Assembly (NCBI GenBank): GCA_028873865.1
Contig: JAPPNI010000019.1
Location: 3,945-60,797, forward strand
Source of the DNA: Chloroflexota bacterium
GTDB taxonomy: Bacteria; Chloroflexota; Dehalococcoidia; Bin125
DNA: 56,853 bases
Direction of reading: 5' to 3'
Shown here: one piece after another, positions 35,415 to 43,763 of the stretch
How positions within the stretch are numbered: position 1 is the first letter of the stretch
Layout of the letters: the number at the start of each line of letters is the position of its first letter
Program-made: the position numbers and the translations under genes
The notes under the pieces: generated by a model
What the model saw: the letters and a program-made list of their open reading frames with translations, nothing else
Databases searched by the model: none
What the model was told of the DNA's origin: nothing

Positions 35415-35761
35415 TGGGCTTCCTTCAACTCTTCCATCAGCGTGGGCAGCTGGGTCGAGAGGCCGACCGCGTCCTCGATCGTGATCTGAAAGGCGACGCC
35501 GTCGCCATGCTCGCGATCCATCCCGCCGGCCGCCGCGATCCGCTCCAGGATGTCCCGCGCCCGCGACTCTGCCACCAGGAACAGCACCATGTTCCGCTGC
35601 GCCGTCAGGTCCAGGCCCAGGAAGGTCTTCTCCGGCCGCAGTCCCTCGCCGCGCACACCGCTGATGATCGTGTCGCCCGTTGCGCCGCCCGCCCGTGCCG
35701 CATCGATGACCTCGGTTGTCTTCTCGTCGCTCACCAACGCGACGACCAACGACATCTTCAT
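35411..35761 (-). CDS. PII-like signalling protein
   Basis: 116 aa, length and pattern of the PII fold (beta-alpha-beta twice): SLVVALVSDEKTTEVIDAARAGGATGDTIISG, KTFLGLDLTAQRNMVLFLVA, VAFQITIEDAVGL. The GlnB uridylylation-site Tyr in the T loop is not seen. PII-like proteins are known next to DUF1538 membrane genes and probably gate them. Overlaps both neighbours by 4 nt (ATGA). Confidence 0.8.
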   Translation of the reverse strand: MKMSLVVALVSDEKTTEVIDAARAGGATGDTIISGVRGEGLRPEKTFLGLDLTAQRNMVLFLVAESRARDILERIAAAGGMDREHGDGVAFQITIEDAVGLSTQLPTLMEELKEAQ

Positions 35762-36549
35762 GGTTCCATCTCCTGCTGCTCCTGATGCTCCTTGCGTCTG
35801 CGCCAGCGGTCCACCCAGTCCGCACTGATGGCATAGCCTAGTACCGACATGATCGGGAAGACACTGGCGAACGCGATCAGTCCAAAGCCGTCGATCAGCG
35901 GGCTGCGCCCCGGAATGTTGGCGGCCAGTCCCAGCCCCAGGGCAGCTACGACTGGCACCGTCACCGTCGAGGTCGTGACCCCACCGCTGTCATAGGCCAG
36001 CGGGACGATCGTGCGGGTGGCCAGGTACGTCTGCACGATGACGATCACGTAAGCCCCCACGATGTACCACGGCAGATGCGTACCCGTCACGATCCGGAAG
36101 CAGCCCAGCGCCACGCCCACCGACACCCCCAGCGCCACGGCGATCCGTAGACCCCAGGCCTTCACCGCGCCGCCGGACACCTCCTCGGCCTTCAGACCCA
36201 CCGCGATTAGCGACGGTTCGGCCACGGTCGTGGCAAAGCCAATCGCCGCCGCGAAGATGTACACCAGCCAGTAGTCCTCCCAGCGCACCACGCCGCCCAG
36301 CGTCCGCGCCTCCTCCGTCAGCTGCCGCGCCATCGTCTCGCCGATCGGGAACAGCGCCTGGTCCAGTCCGATCAGGAACAGCGCCAGTCCCAGCAACACC
36401 ATCACCGACCCGGTGATGATGCCGCCGATATTGAGCGGCTTGCGCCGCAGCACCGCCACCTGGAACACCACAAGGATCACGATGATCGGCGACACGTCTC
36501 GAAGCGTGTACATCAGCGTCTCACCGAACAGCGCCAGTGACTCCAGCAT
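35758..36549 (-). CDS. DUF1538 membrane protein (second copy)
   Basis: 263 aa, about seven TM helices. Signature GFATTVAEPSLIAVG and [25 protein letters not shown], shared with the paralogue just upstream. The ATG overlaps the upstream stop (TGATG); a GTG at 36552 is possible. DUF1538 proteins are predicted transporters of unknown substrate. The two copies probably form a heterodimer with inverted or complementary halves (inference). Confidence 0.83.
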   Translation of the reverse strand: MLESLALFGETLMYTLRDVSPIIVILVVFQVAVLRRKPLNIGGIITGSVMVLLGLALFLIGLDQALFPIGETMARQLTEEARTLGGVVRWEDYWLVYIFAAAIGFATTVAEPSLIAVGLKAEEVSGGAVKAWGLRIAVALGVSVGVALGCFRIVTGTHLPWYIVGAYVIVIVQTYLATRTIVPLAYDSGGVTTSTVTVPVVAALGLGLAANIPGRSPLIDGFGLIAFASVFPIMSVLGYAISADWVDRWRRRKEHQEQQEMEP

Positions 36550-37283
36550 CACGACACCATCCCGTAGCCCAGCACGCAGATCATCGGGGTGAGACTGGCG
36601 AACGCGATCAGGCCGAATCCGTCGAGCATCGGATTACGCCCGCGGATCGCGGAAGCCAGACCCACGCCCAGCGCCGTGATCAGCGGCACCGTGATCGTGC
36701 TGGTCGTCACCCCGCCCGAGTCGTACGCCACCCCCACGATCTCCTCCGGCGCGAACACGGTCATCACCATGACCAGGATGTAACCGCCGATGATGAACCG
36801 GTGGATCGGCCAGCCCTTCAGAATGCGCAGCACGCCCAGGACGATCGCGAGACCGACGGCGACCGCTACCACCACGCGCAACTCCAGCGCGTACCGATCC
36901 TGGGAAGCCTCACTGCGACCGATGAACCTCGCCTCCGCTGCCACTTCGGCCGCCTCGGACGCCACGGCGATCAGCGCCGGCTCCGCGACTGTCGTGCCGA
37001 AGCCGAGCGAAAAGGCGAGCGCCAGCAGCCAGAACGTGCTCCCTTTCTGGGCCATCCCCTGCGCCAGCGCCTCGCCCAGCGGGAATAGTCCGCTCTCCAG
37101 GCCCTGGACGAACAACGCCAGCCCTACGACCACGCACACCAGCCCCACCGCCACACTGGCCACATCGGGAAACGGCTCGCGGATCACGACCGCCTGGAAC
37201 AGGACGATCACGGCGAAGATCGGGAACAAATCTCGAACGGCGCCCAGGACCCGCTTCGCCATTGCCAGCGCGAAACGCAGCAA
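36549..37283 (-). CDS. DUF1538 membrane protein (first copy)
   Basis: 244 aa from a TTG start chosen because AAGGAG lies 6 nt upstream; ATG at 37262 has no such site. About seven TM helices, with [15 protein letters not shown] and [25 protein letters not shown] matching the second copy. First gene of the operon DUF1538a-DUF1538b-PII-CBS, all joined by 1-4 nt overlaps. The interval 37284-37447 upstream shows no clear promoter. Confidence 0.83.
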   Translation of the reverse strand: MLRFALAMAKRVLGAVRDLFPIFAVIVLFQAVVIREPFPDVASVAVGLVCVVVGLALFVQGLESGLFPLGEALAQGMAQKGSTFWLLALAFSLGFGTTVAEPALIAVASEAAEVAAEARFIGRSEASQDRYALELRVVVAVAVGLAIVLGVLRILKGWPIHRFIIGGYILVMVMTVFAPEEIVGVAYDSGGVTTSTITVPLITALGVGLASAIRGRNPMLDGFGLIAFASLTPMICVLGYGMVS

Positions 37284-37447
37284 TTCATACTCCTTGCGCG
37301 TCGCTGCACGCGCTCGGCACCTCTTGAGCGTGGCTGCACGGGGTCGATGCGCCTGCCAGTGCGACTGCACGATAGGTAGCGGTCGGGAACAGGGCAAGCG
37401 CCAAACGGCGCCTTGAGCCAGGGCCCTGTGACGCAGAGGGGCGCTGC

Positions 37448-37984
37448 TTAGCTGGGGCTCCCGGCCGCTCCGCCCGACGCCCGCCACTGGGTCCAGCGCT
37501 TGGCGAACATCTTCAGTCCGGCCCGATAGGCGACCCCCTGGATCAACACGTTGCCGAAGAACACGCCCGCGAAGTATCCGCCCAACACCAGGAAGATCAC
37601 CGCGAACACCTTGGTCCAGCCCGGCAGGAAGAGGATCATCAGGATCGACAGCGCCGTCGCCAGCAGGATCCCCGTCCACGCCGCGAGGTGCACAAACAGA
37701 CCCTCGCGCTTCCGCTTCGCCTGGTAAATCTGCGCCAGATCGCGGTCGATCTTGTCGACCGCCGGCGTACGCGCGGTCGTCTCGCCGCACACGCCGCAGC
37801 TTTCGGCCTCACCCAGCGGAGCCGAGCAGTACCCGCAGAACCGGCCGATGTTCGGCGCGTTGCCCGCGCGAATCTCCGCGATCATCTCGTCCAGCTCGGA
37901 TGAGAACGGCACCTCGCGCGTGGGCACGAAATCGCCGTCGCGATACGTCGGTTCGGGCACGGATGAAGCGGTCCGGGCTGACAT
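37448..37984 (-). CDS. Zinc-ribbon protein with two C-terminal TM helices
   Basis: 178 aa. A zinc ribbon [11 protein letters not shown]...SCGVCGE (four Cys, about residues 49-67), a basic helix (about 78-93), then two TM segments (about 97-120 and 124-148). Small membrane proteins with a cytosolic zinc ribbon are common and mostly uncharacterised. Starts 5 nt after the VOC gene upstream ends, so they share a transcript. Confidence 0.65.
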   Translation of the reverse strand: MSARTASSVPEPTYRDGDFVPTREVPFSSELDEMIAEIRAGNAPNIGRFCGYCSAPLGEAESCGVCGETTARTPAVDKIDRDLAQIYQAKRKREGLFVHLAAWTGILLATALSILMILFLPGWTKVFAVIFLVLGGYFAGVFFGNVLIQGVAYRAGLKMFAKRWTQWRASGGAAGSPS

Positions 37985-37989
37985 CGGAC

Positions 37990-38445
37990 TCAGTCAGGCC
38001 AGTCGGCCGGGCGTCGGCCCGGCAGCCACGAGTAAATCTGCACCAGCACGCCGCCCGTGTCGCGCGGGTGGATGAAGAACTGGTTCCACTCGAAGTCGGT
38101 GTACGGCTCGCTCAGCGGCTCGATCCCCATCTCCTCGCGCACGAACTCGCAAGCCGCGTCAGCATCCTCAACCTCGACCGTGATGTGATGCATCCCCGGC
38201 CCGCGATCGTCGATGAACTTCTGCACGAACGACGACTCATCGAACGGACCGATGATCTCCAGCCCCACCTGGCGCTTGGGGAAGTGAAATTGCGACACCC
38301 GGAAACCGCCCTCGTTCGAGACGGTCCAGTGGTCCAGTTCCAGCCCGAACAGCGTGCCCCAGAACTGCGACGCCGCCTTCGGGTCTTCCGCCGCAATCGC
38401 GAGGTGATCGAGCCGCACCCAGCCCAGCCCCTTCTGCTCCGCCAT
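37990..38445 (-). CDS. VOC-family protein (glyoxalase / methylmalonyl-CoA epimerase-like)
   Basis: 151 aa, usual for the family. Two beta-alpha-beta-beta-beta units: LDHLAIAAEDP with His14, VGLEIIGPF with Glu63, GMHHITVEVEDADAA with His86/87, and HPRDTGGVLVQIYSW, where the final metal ligand, normally Glu in methylmalonyl-CoA epimerase, is Gln136. Metal binding may persist with altered chemistry. An epimerase next to acyl-CoA mutase metabolism would make sense, but the mutase gene is 28 kb away. Confidence 0.7.
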   Translation of the reverse strand: MAEQKGLGWVRLDHLAIAAEDPKAASQFWGTLFGLELDHWTVSNEGGFRVSQFHFPKRQVGLEIIGPFDESSFVQKFIDDRGPGMHHITVEVEDADAACEFVREEMGIEPLSEPYTDFEWNQFFIHPRDTGGVLVQIYSWLPGRRPADWPD

Positions 38446-38590
38446 GTATCGCAGCTCCAATCGAGACAATCTTATCCCACCTCTTTGGTCATCACCCACG
38501 CCGACCGCGGGTATCTCGCGGTGTTCGGCGCCGCCGTCACCTGTGATTCGACGCTGGCCCTGTGTCGGCCCGCCAAACCCGGATTGGGCG

Positions 38591-38596
38591 TATGTT
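38591..38596 (+). promoter_or_regulatory. -10 box TATGTT, leaderless start at 38603
   Basis: TATGTT ends 6 nt before the ATG with no ribosome binding site between. Confidence 0.4.
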
Positions 38597-38602
38597 GCAC
38601 AG

Positions 38603-39598
38603 ATGCAAATGACCACTCAGGTGCAACCGGACGACATCGTCTTCGTCATCAATCCCAACTCCGGACACGCCCTCAATCCACGCGCGCTCAACGCCCTTTG
38701 CCATGCCGCCTGCGACCAGGCCGGACGCACCGCGCATGTCGTCACCACCCGCACGCCGCAAGACGCCACCGAGACCGCCCGCCGTGCCCACGATTCCGGC
38801 GCAGCCGCGATCTTCGGCTGCGGCGGCGACGGCACCCTCTCCTCGATCCTCCAGGGCCTGCCTGTCGGCTCGCCCACCGCCCTCGGGGCCGTCCCGCTGG
38901 GCACCGCAAACGTCTGGGCCTACGAGACCAACCTGCCCATGACCCCGATGGCCGCCATCGCCTCGCAGTTGGCCGCCCTCGACGGCGACCGGGGCAGCCC
39001 CCTCTGGATCGACACCGGCAAGGTCTGGTCGACCCGCCCCGACGGTTCCATCGCCTCGCAGCGATTCCTGCTCATGGCCAGCTGGGGACTCGACGCCGCC
39101 GCCGTCAACGGCATCGCCGCCAGCAACCGGCGCAGCCGGATCAAGCGAATGCTCGGCGAGCCCGCCTACTTCCTCTCCGCCGTCCAGGAGGCCGTCGGCC
39201 AGAAGGCCTGGTCGATCGCCTACAGCCTCGACGGCGCAGAGCCGCAAACTGTCGACGTCGGCCTGATGACCATCGGCAACACGCGCATGCTCGGCACCTG
39301 GCTCGAGGTCAACCCCAACGCCACCGTCGTCGACGGCGAACTGGACCTGCTCATGTTCCGGGGCGCGCCCTGGCGGGCCCTGGCCCTCTCACCGTTCGCC
39401 CGTCACGGCTGGCTCCCGCATGGACCCGGCGTGTCCAACCACCGCTTCCGCCGCCTCGAGATGAGCCCCATCGGCGAAGCGCCGCCGATGCAGATCGACG
39501 GCGAGATTGGCCCATCCACCGCCTACGCCATCGACATCGAAGCGCAGGCGCTCAAGGTGCTCTGCCCCGTCCCGACCTCTGAAGTCCTCGGCGGCTAG
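38603..39598 (+). CDS. Diacylglycerol/sphingosine-type lipid kinase (YegS/BmrU-like)
   Basis: 331 aa. FVINPNSGHALNP near the start, nucleotide motif FGCGGDGTLSSIL (GGDGT 74-78) and PLGTANVWAYE are signatures of the DAGK catalytic family; the C-terminal beta-domain ends IDIEAQALKVL with MQIDGE before it. It phosphorylates a lipid hydroxyl with ATP at the membrane. ATG at 38609 is an alternative start. Converges on the ferritin-like gene with a 2-nt gap. Confidence 0.87.
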   Translation: MQMTTQVQPDDIVFVINPNSGHALNPRALNALCHAACDQAGRTAHVVTTRTPQDATETARRAHDSGAAAIFGCGGDGTLSSILQGLPVGSPTALGAVPLGTANVWAYETNLPMTPMAAIASQLAALDGDRGSPLWIDTGKVWSTRPDGSIASQRFLLMASWGLDAAAVNGIAASNRRSRIKRMLGEPAYFLSAVQEAVGQKAWSIAYSLDGAEPQTVDVGLMTIGNTRMLGTWLEVNPNATVVDGELDLLMFRGAPWRALALSPFARHGWLPHGPGVSNHRFRRLEMSPIGEAPPMQIDGEIGPSTAYAIDIEAQALKVLCPVPTSEVLGG

Positions 39599-39600
39599 CC

Positions 39601-40839
39601 CTAGTTCTGCGACACTGCCCGGACCGCGACGATGCCGCCTTCGAGCGGGTCGTTGACCTGTCCAGCCAACCCCGGGTGCGCCGTCGGACGATCGAAGTTG
39701 ATCGAGGCCAGATTCTCCAGGTAGGCGTCGTACTGCCGCTCACGCAGCGTCTTCAACTTGTCGACCCCGGCCTGCAGATTCTCGACGCCGCCCGCCAGCA
39801 GCACGATCAGCGCTTCGCGCTCGGTCGTCGACAGTCGCATCTCCTGGACGATCGCCGCCTCGGCCCGCAGGAACTGGATCGGCAGCCGCTTGTCTGCCTC
39901 TGGCTTGAACCGCGCGTACCACTCGAGGTGGCCCAGACCGTAATCGAGGTGCCGGCGTGAATCCGTCGCGATCTTCGCGAAGATGTCCCGCTCGACCTCG
40001 GTTTGCGCCCACTCCGACGCCGACTCGAACAGCGTCACCTCGTAGCTCTTGTAGACCACGTCCAGCGCGATGATCATGTCGGTGAACGTCAGCCCCTGGT
40101 ACCAGCCGCGGTAGATCTGTCCCAGCGGCGCCTGACCCAGCCCGCCGCCATTGATCAGCGCCCGCTTGCGCAGCACCTCGACCTTGCGGCCGGCGTCAAA
40201 CGCCTGCGTCGCCAGGAACAGCTTGACCTCGTGGAAGCCGTACGAGATCTCCTCCAGCCAGCGCCCGATGATCTTCTGCTCGACCAGCCCGTTGCTCGAG
40301 TAGATCGTGCAGATCTGCCCGATCGCCCGTTCCAGCTCTTCCGGCAGATCCGCGAGGCCGTTCTCCCAGTCGAGCTCCGTCGCCGGAGTCCAGCGATCCT
40401 TGATCGCGTCCTCGTAGAGGTCGACCGCGTTCTCCGACCAGACCTCCGCCTTGTCGAAGATCGAGTAGCCGGCCGCCATGATCTGACCGGTCGACTCGGT
40501 CCCCCGAGGCGCGTCATTGGGCAGATCCCAGGTGTCCGGCACGATCCCGTAGCTGCCGATGTTGATGTCGCGCAGCCGCAAGCCGTCCGGCCCCGGCGTC
40601 GCCTTCAGTCCGACCTCGGCCGGAGAGTTGAAGATGTTGAACGGCGCCTTGCCGAACGGGTTGTCGGGATGGGTCTCCAGGAAGTCGAGCCAACCGTTGA
40701 TCTTCTCCTCGCTCAGTTCGCCCCGAGCCAGGTTCTCGACCTGTGTGTCCGTCGCCGCGGATTCTTCGATTCGCTCGATCAGTTCGTCCGACCAGCCCGC
40801 CTTCCTCGCGCGCACCTTGGTCGTCGTCGATAGTTCCAT
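39601..40839 (-). CDS. Ferritin-like / R2-like protein lacking di-iron ligands
   Basis: 412 aa; GGGAG precedes the ATG. Paralogue of the gene just upstream (40937-41983): the two align without large gaps over the helical core (DLYEDAIKDRW, ELERAIGQICTIY, RKRALINGGGLGQAPLG, SRRHLDYGLGHLEW). The six ligands seen in the partner are here Gly184, Ala216, Lys219, Lys264, Ser294 and His297, so only one His survives and no di-iron site can form. An extra ~70-residue N-terminal segment is present. It is most likely a non-catalytic subunit, as yeast Rnr4 is for Rnr2 (analogy only), or a protein with a new function. Confidence 0.75.
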   Translation of the reverse strand: MELSTTTKVRARKAGWSDELIERIEESAATDTQVENLARGELSEEKINGWLDFLETHPDNPFGKAPFNIFNSPAEVGLKATPGPDGLRLRDINIGSYGIVPDTWDLPNDAPRGTESTGQIMAAGYSIFDKAEVWSENAVDLYEDAIKDRWTPATELDWENGLADLPEELERAIGQICTIYSSNGLVEQKIIGRWLEEISYGFHEVKLFLATQAFDAGRKVEVLRKRALINGGGLGQAPLGQIYRGWYQGLTFTDMIIALDVVYKSYEVTLFESASEWAQTEVERDIFAKIATDSRRHLDYGLGHLEWYARFKPEADKRLPIQFLRAEAAIVQEMRLSTTEREALIVLLAGGVENLQAGVDKLKTLRERQYDAYLENLASINFDRPTAHPGLAGQVNDPLEGGIVAVRAVSQN

Positions 40840-40865
40840 CGTGATCTCCCGGTGTTCTCTCTAAA

Positions 40866-40922
40866 CAACTCTCCCCTCGCAAAGCGAGGGGAGATGTCAC
40901 GGAATGACAGACGAGGGCGCTC
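40866..40922 (+). repeat. Double-hairpin repeat element (copy 2)
   Basis: CTCCCCTCGC-AAA-GCGAGGGGAG forms a 10-bp stem, followed by TGTCA-CGGAA-TGACA and AGACGAGGGCG. The order and spacing match copy 1 (32721-32791), but stems differ in sequence while keeping pairing. It lies between two ferritin-like genes on the minus strand. Confidence 0.65.
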
Positions 40923-40936
40923 GCCGCCAATCCTGC

Positions 40937-41983
40937 CTAGTTGTTCTCGCTGACCAGCTCCAGCACCTCCGGCGCGAAGCGGTCCGTTCGGTCCAGCCCG
41001 ATCACTTCCAGGCGGTGGGCGTACTCGACGAACTGCTTCTTGCGCATCAGCATGACCATGTTGTAGCCCTCGTCGAGGTGCTCAATGCCTCCGCCCGAGA
41101 GAATCGCCAGCGCCTCGCCGGTCAGCGGGTTGGTCGTCAGCGACGTCTGCTGCGACTGCGTCAGCAGCGCTTCCTGCATGTCCAGGATGTGGTGCAGTTC
41201 TTCCTTGCGCCACGGCTCGGTCTCGACCGTGTACTTCAGGTGCGTCACACCAAAGGCGAGGTGACGCGACTCGTCCTGCGCCGACAGTCGGAAGATCCGC
41301 TTCTCGGCCTCGTTCTGCGCGATCAGCTCGCCCATCCGGAAGAGCGTCTGCACGAAACCCTCGCCGACCAGGTGGAGCAGCGCCGTCATCTCAGTGAAGT
41401 CGTCCGAGCTCAGCAGCTGCACCGCGCCAATCCCGGCGCCCGACATGCCGCCGCCGTTGATCAGCGTGCGCTTGCGGAACACGTCCAGGTGCCGCGCTTC
41501 GTCCATCAGCTGCGTGCCGAGGAAGAGCTGCGACTCGAAGAACTCGGGGTGAATCTGCTCCAGGAAGCGGCCCGGCACGTCGCCCGCGATGAACTCGACC
41601 TGGGTCAGGAAGGTGCACAGCGTGCACATCGCCCGCTCGAGATCCGGCGACAGCTCGTCGATCGTGTCCCACGGGATGTCGCGAGCCGAGGACCACTGCC
41701 GCTGCAGCGCTTCCTCGTAGAGCAGCATCGCCGACTCGGTCCAGACGTCCGCCTTGTTCAGGTGCTGAACGCTGTTCGATGGCGACCGCGGGTCGGCCGT
41801 GGCGCCGCGCGGCGCCCACTGGCGCTGCCGCGCCTCGTCGCGATCGTCGACGCCGTACGACATCTGGTTGATGGTCTCCAGTGTCAGTCCCTTGCGTCCG
41901 GTCTCGATCTCCATGCCCTGATCGGTGTCAACGTTGAGCCAGTCAAGGTTGATTCCCGGGACATCGTGCTGAATCGTGGCCAT
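40937..41983 (-). CDS. Ferritin-like di-iron protein (R2-like oxidase/oxygenase)
   Basis: 348 aa; GGAG 8 nt before the ATG. A complete carboxylate-bridged di-iron set is visible: Glu130 (TQVEFIAG), Glu162 and His165 (MDEARH), Glu208 (LVGEGF), Glu238 and His241 (QDESRH). This is the pattern of ribonucleotide reductase R2, R2-like ligand-binding oxidases and AurF-type N-oxygenases. The tyrosyl-radical Tyr of true R2 is not obvious and no nrdA is present, so an oxygenase/oxidase role is more likely. It is 97 nt upstream of its degenerate paralogue, same strand, so they probably form a two-subunit enzyme. Confidence 0.8.
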   Translation of the reverse strand: MATIQHDVPGINLDWLNVDTDQGMEIETGRKGLTLETINQMSYGVDDRDEARQRQWAPRGATADPRSPSNSVQHLNKADVWTESAMLLYEEALQRQWSSARDIPWDTIDELSPDLERAMCTLCTFLTQVEFIAGDVPGRFLEQIHPEFFESQLFLGTQLMDEARHLDVFRKRTLINGGGMSGAGIGAVQLLSSDDFTEMTALLHLVGEGFVQTLFRMGELIAQNEAEKRIFRLSAQDESRHLAFGVTHLKYTVETEPWRKEELHHILDMQEALLTQSQQTSLTTNPLTGEALAILSGGGIEHLDEGYNMVMLMRKKQFVEYAHRLEVIGLDRTDRFAPEVLELVSENN

Positions 41984-42076
41984 CAAAACACTCCAGATAC
42001 TGGCGGGGAGGACCGCATGCGCGTTTCGCGCATGGTACATGACAGGGCTGTGCCGTGCAGCCGAGATGTGTACTGG

Positions 42077-42082
42077 TACTAT
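42077..42082 (+). promoter_or_regulatory. -10 box TACTAT, leaderless start at 42089
   Basis: TACTAT ends 6 nt before the ATG; no ribosome binding site is present. Confidence 0.4.
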
Positions 42083-42088
42083 CCAACC

Positions 42089-42361
42089 ATGGCTCTTCTA
42101 CCCGTCACCATCCGCCGTCGCCTGCGTGGTTCCGGGTTCACCGAGGATCAGGCCGACGCGCTCGATGAAGCAAGCGCGGCGACAGCGGAAGCCGCCCGTG
42201 ACGGCATGGCCAGCAGAGCAGGGGTTGATGATCAGTTCGCCGCTCTGCGCGACGATATCCACCAACTGCGTATAGACATGTGGCGAATGTTCGGTGGAAT
42301 TGCAGCCCTGATCCTGGCCGCCGCTGGCGCCATCATGACCGCGATCGCCGTCTGGGGCTGA
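42089..42361 (+). CDS. Small coiled-coil protein with C-terminal TM helix
   Basis: 90 aa. RRRLRGSGFTEDQADALDEA, a short amphipathic helix (DDQFAALRDDIHQLRIDMWRM) and one TM helix (about 68-88). Same plan as the two small proteins at 52719-52985 and 52992-53222 and similar to CCDC90/DUF1640-like proteins. Function unknown. It sits 106 nt from the di-iron gene (divergent) and 21 nt before recF. Confidence 0.65.
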   Translation: MALLPVTIRRRLRGSGFTEDQADALDEASAATAEAARDGMASRAGVDDQFAALRDDIHQLRIDMWRMFGGIAALILAAAGAIMTAIAVWG

Positions 42362-42369
42362 CCGACTCC

Positions 42370-42375
42370 TACACT
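42370..42375 (+). promoter_or_regulatory. -10 box TACACT, leaderless start of recF
   Basis: TACACT ends 7 nt before the GTG at 42383. The surrounding CCTACACTCCCACG nearly repeats CCTACACTCCGACG before the CaiB/BaiF gene at 53340. Confidence 0.45.
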
Positions 42376-42382
42376 CCCACGT

Positions 42383-43522
42383 GTGCACCTGACCCGACTC
42401 GAACTCTCCAACTTCCGATCCTGGGCCGAGCTGGAACTTGATCTCGATCCCGGCATCACCCTGATCAGCGGCCCCAACGCCGCCGGCAAGTCCAACCTGG
42501 TCGAGGCGATCTATCTGCTCGCCGCGCTCCGCTCCACCCGCGCCCAGACCGAGGGCGAACTGATCCATTGGGACGCCGACGAACCGCAGGTCATGCGCGT
42601 CGCCGGGACCGCCGTCGCCAATTCCGAGCCGGTCTCGGTCGAAGTCGCGCTCGCGGCCCGCACCGGCCATAAGCCCGGCGGCAACGCCGGCGCCACCAGA
42701 CAACGTTCCGGCGCGCCGCTGACCAGCAAGCGGATCCGCGTCAACGGCGTCGCCCGACGCGCCGCCGACGCGCTCGGCGCGATCCGCGCCGTCCAGTTCA
42801 CCACGCTCGACCTCGACCTGCTGACCGGATCGTCCGCCGTTCGTCGGCGCTACCTCGACGTCGCCGTCGGCCAGCTCCAGCGCTCGCACGCCGCTGACCT
42901 GAGCCGCTATCAGCGCGCCCTGGCCCAGCGCAACGCGTTGCTCAAGCGCATCGCCGAGGGCAGCGCCGCCGAGTCAGAGTTGCAGCAGTGGGACGAACTG
43001 CTCGAGACATCGGCGAAACCGATCTGGGAAGCCAGGGCCGAGGCGGCCGCCTCGCTCTCCGCCTTGGCCGCCGAGCGGCATCTCGCCCTGCGCTCGCCCG
43101 ACGATCCTGCCGAGATCCTCAGCCTCACCTACTCGCCGGCCGACGCCGAGTCGCTGCGCGACTCGCGCCGTCGGGACCTCGCCCGCGGGACGACTTCCGT
43201 CGGCCCGCACCGCGACGAGCTGCTGATCGATCTCGACGGACGCCCGGCCGCGAGCTTCGCCTCACGAGCTCAGCAGCGAGCCGCCGCGCTCAGCATGCGT
43301 CTGGCCGAGGCCGATTATCTCGCCGCCCAGTCCGCCGACTCGCCGATCCTCCTGCTCGACGACGCCTTCAGCGAACTCGATCCGCCCCGCCGCGAGCGAA
43401 CCGCCGAGGCGGTCTCGGCGGTCGAGCAGGTCATCCTCACCTCCGCCGATCCCGCCTCCGTGCCCTTCACCCGGTCCGGACTGACTGCCGCCTACACGAT
43501 CGTCGACGGCGCATTGACGTAG
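42383..43522 (+). CDS. recF: DNA repair/replication protein RecF
   Basis: 379 aa, usual RecF length; GTG start. SMC-like ATPase: LELSNFRSW, Walker A GPNAAGKS (30-37), the family SKRIRVNGVARRAADALG, RRRYLDVAVGQ, ARGTTSVGPHRDELLIDLDG, signature SRAQQRAAALSMRLAEA and Walker B ILLLDDAFSELD. RecF loads RecA at gapped DNA with RecO/RecR. The usual neighbours dnaA, dnaN and gyrB are absent. Confidence 0.93.
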   Translation: MHLTRLELSNFRSWAELELDLDPGITLISGPNAAGKSNLVEAIYLLAALRSTRAQTEGELIHWDADEPQVMRVAGTAVANSEPVSVEVALAARTGHKPGGNAGATRQRSGAPLTSKRIRVNGVARRAADALGAIRAVQFTTLDLDLLTGSSAVRRRYLDVAVGQLQRSHAADLSRYQRALAQRNALLKRIAEGSAAESELQQWDELLETSAKPIWEARAEAAASLSALAAERHLALRSPDDPAEILSLTYSPADAESLRDSRRRDLARGTTSVGPHRDELLIDLDGRPAASFASRAQQRAAALSMRLAEADYLAAQSADSPILLLDDAFSELDPPRRERTAEAVSAVEQVILTSADPASVPFTRSGLTAAYTIVDGALT

Positions 43523-43567
43523 GCCGACGCCCCCGCCCGTCTCAGTGACCGTCTGTGCGCCCGTCGC

Positions 43568-43738
43568 TCACCACTTCGGCAGCGGCGTGCGCTGACCACG
43601 TTTGCAGCGACGGCATTTCCACACGATCGTGACGTGGTCCGCGTGCTCCTCCACGCGGCAGGCGAGCGCCCCGCGCTCCCGATGCTGGCGGCTCGGACAG
43701 TCCTGGTTGATGCAACGAACTTCATGAACAGGAGACAT
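43568..43738 (-). CDS. Small zinc-finger protein downstream of the portal gene
   Basis: 56 aa from ATG 43738 with GGGA upstream. Cys9, Cys14, Cys27, Cys42 and Cys45 (VRCINQDCPS, KCRRCKRGQ) suggest a zinc ribbon like phage Com-type fingers. 25 nt after the portal-like gene on the same strand, so probably the same transcript. Confidence 0.5.
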   Translation of the reverse strand: MSPVHEVRCINQDCPSRQHRERGALACRVEEHADHVTIVWKCRRCKRGQRTPLPKW

Positions 43739-43763
43739 CACGGTCCCTTTCGGTCTTGGCTTT

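Noticed and set aside
39601..41983. Class I ribonucleotide reductase small subunit (nrdB) pair
   Set aside because: No nrdA nearby, no obvious radical tyrosine, and one copy lacks the iron site; a generic ferritin-like call is safer.
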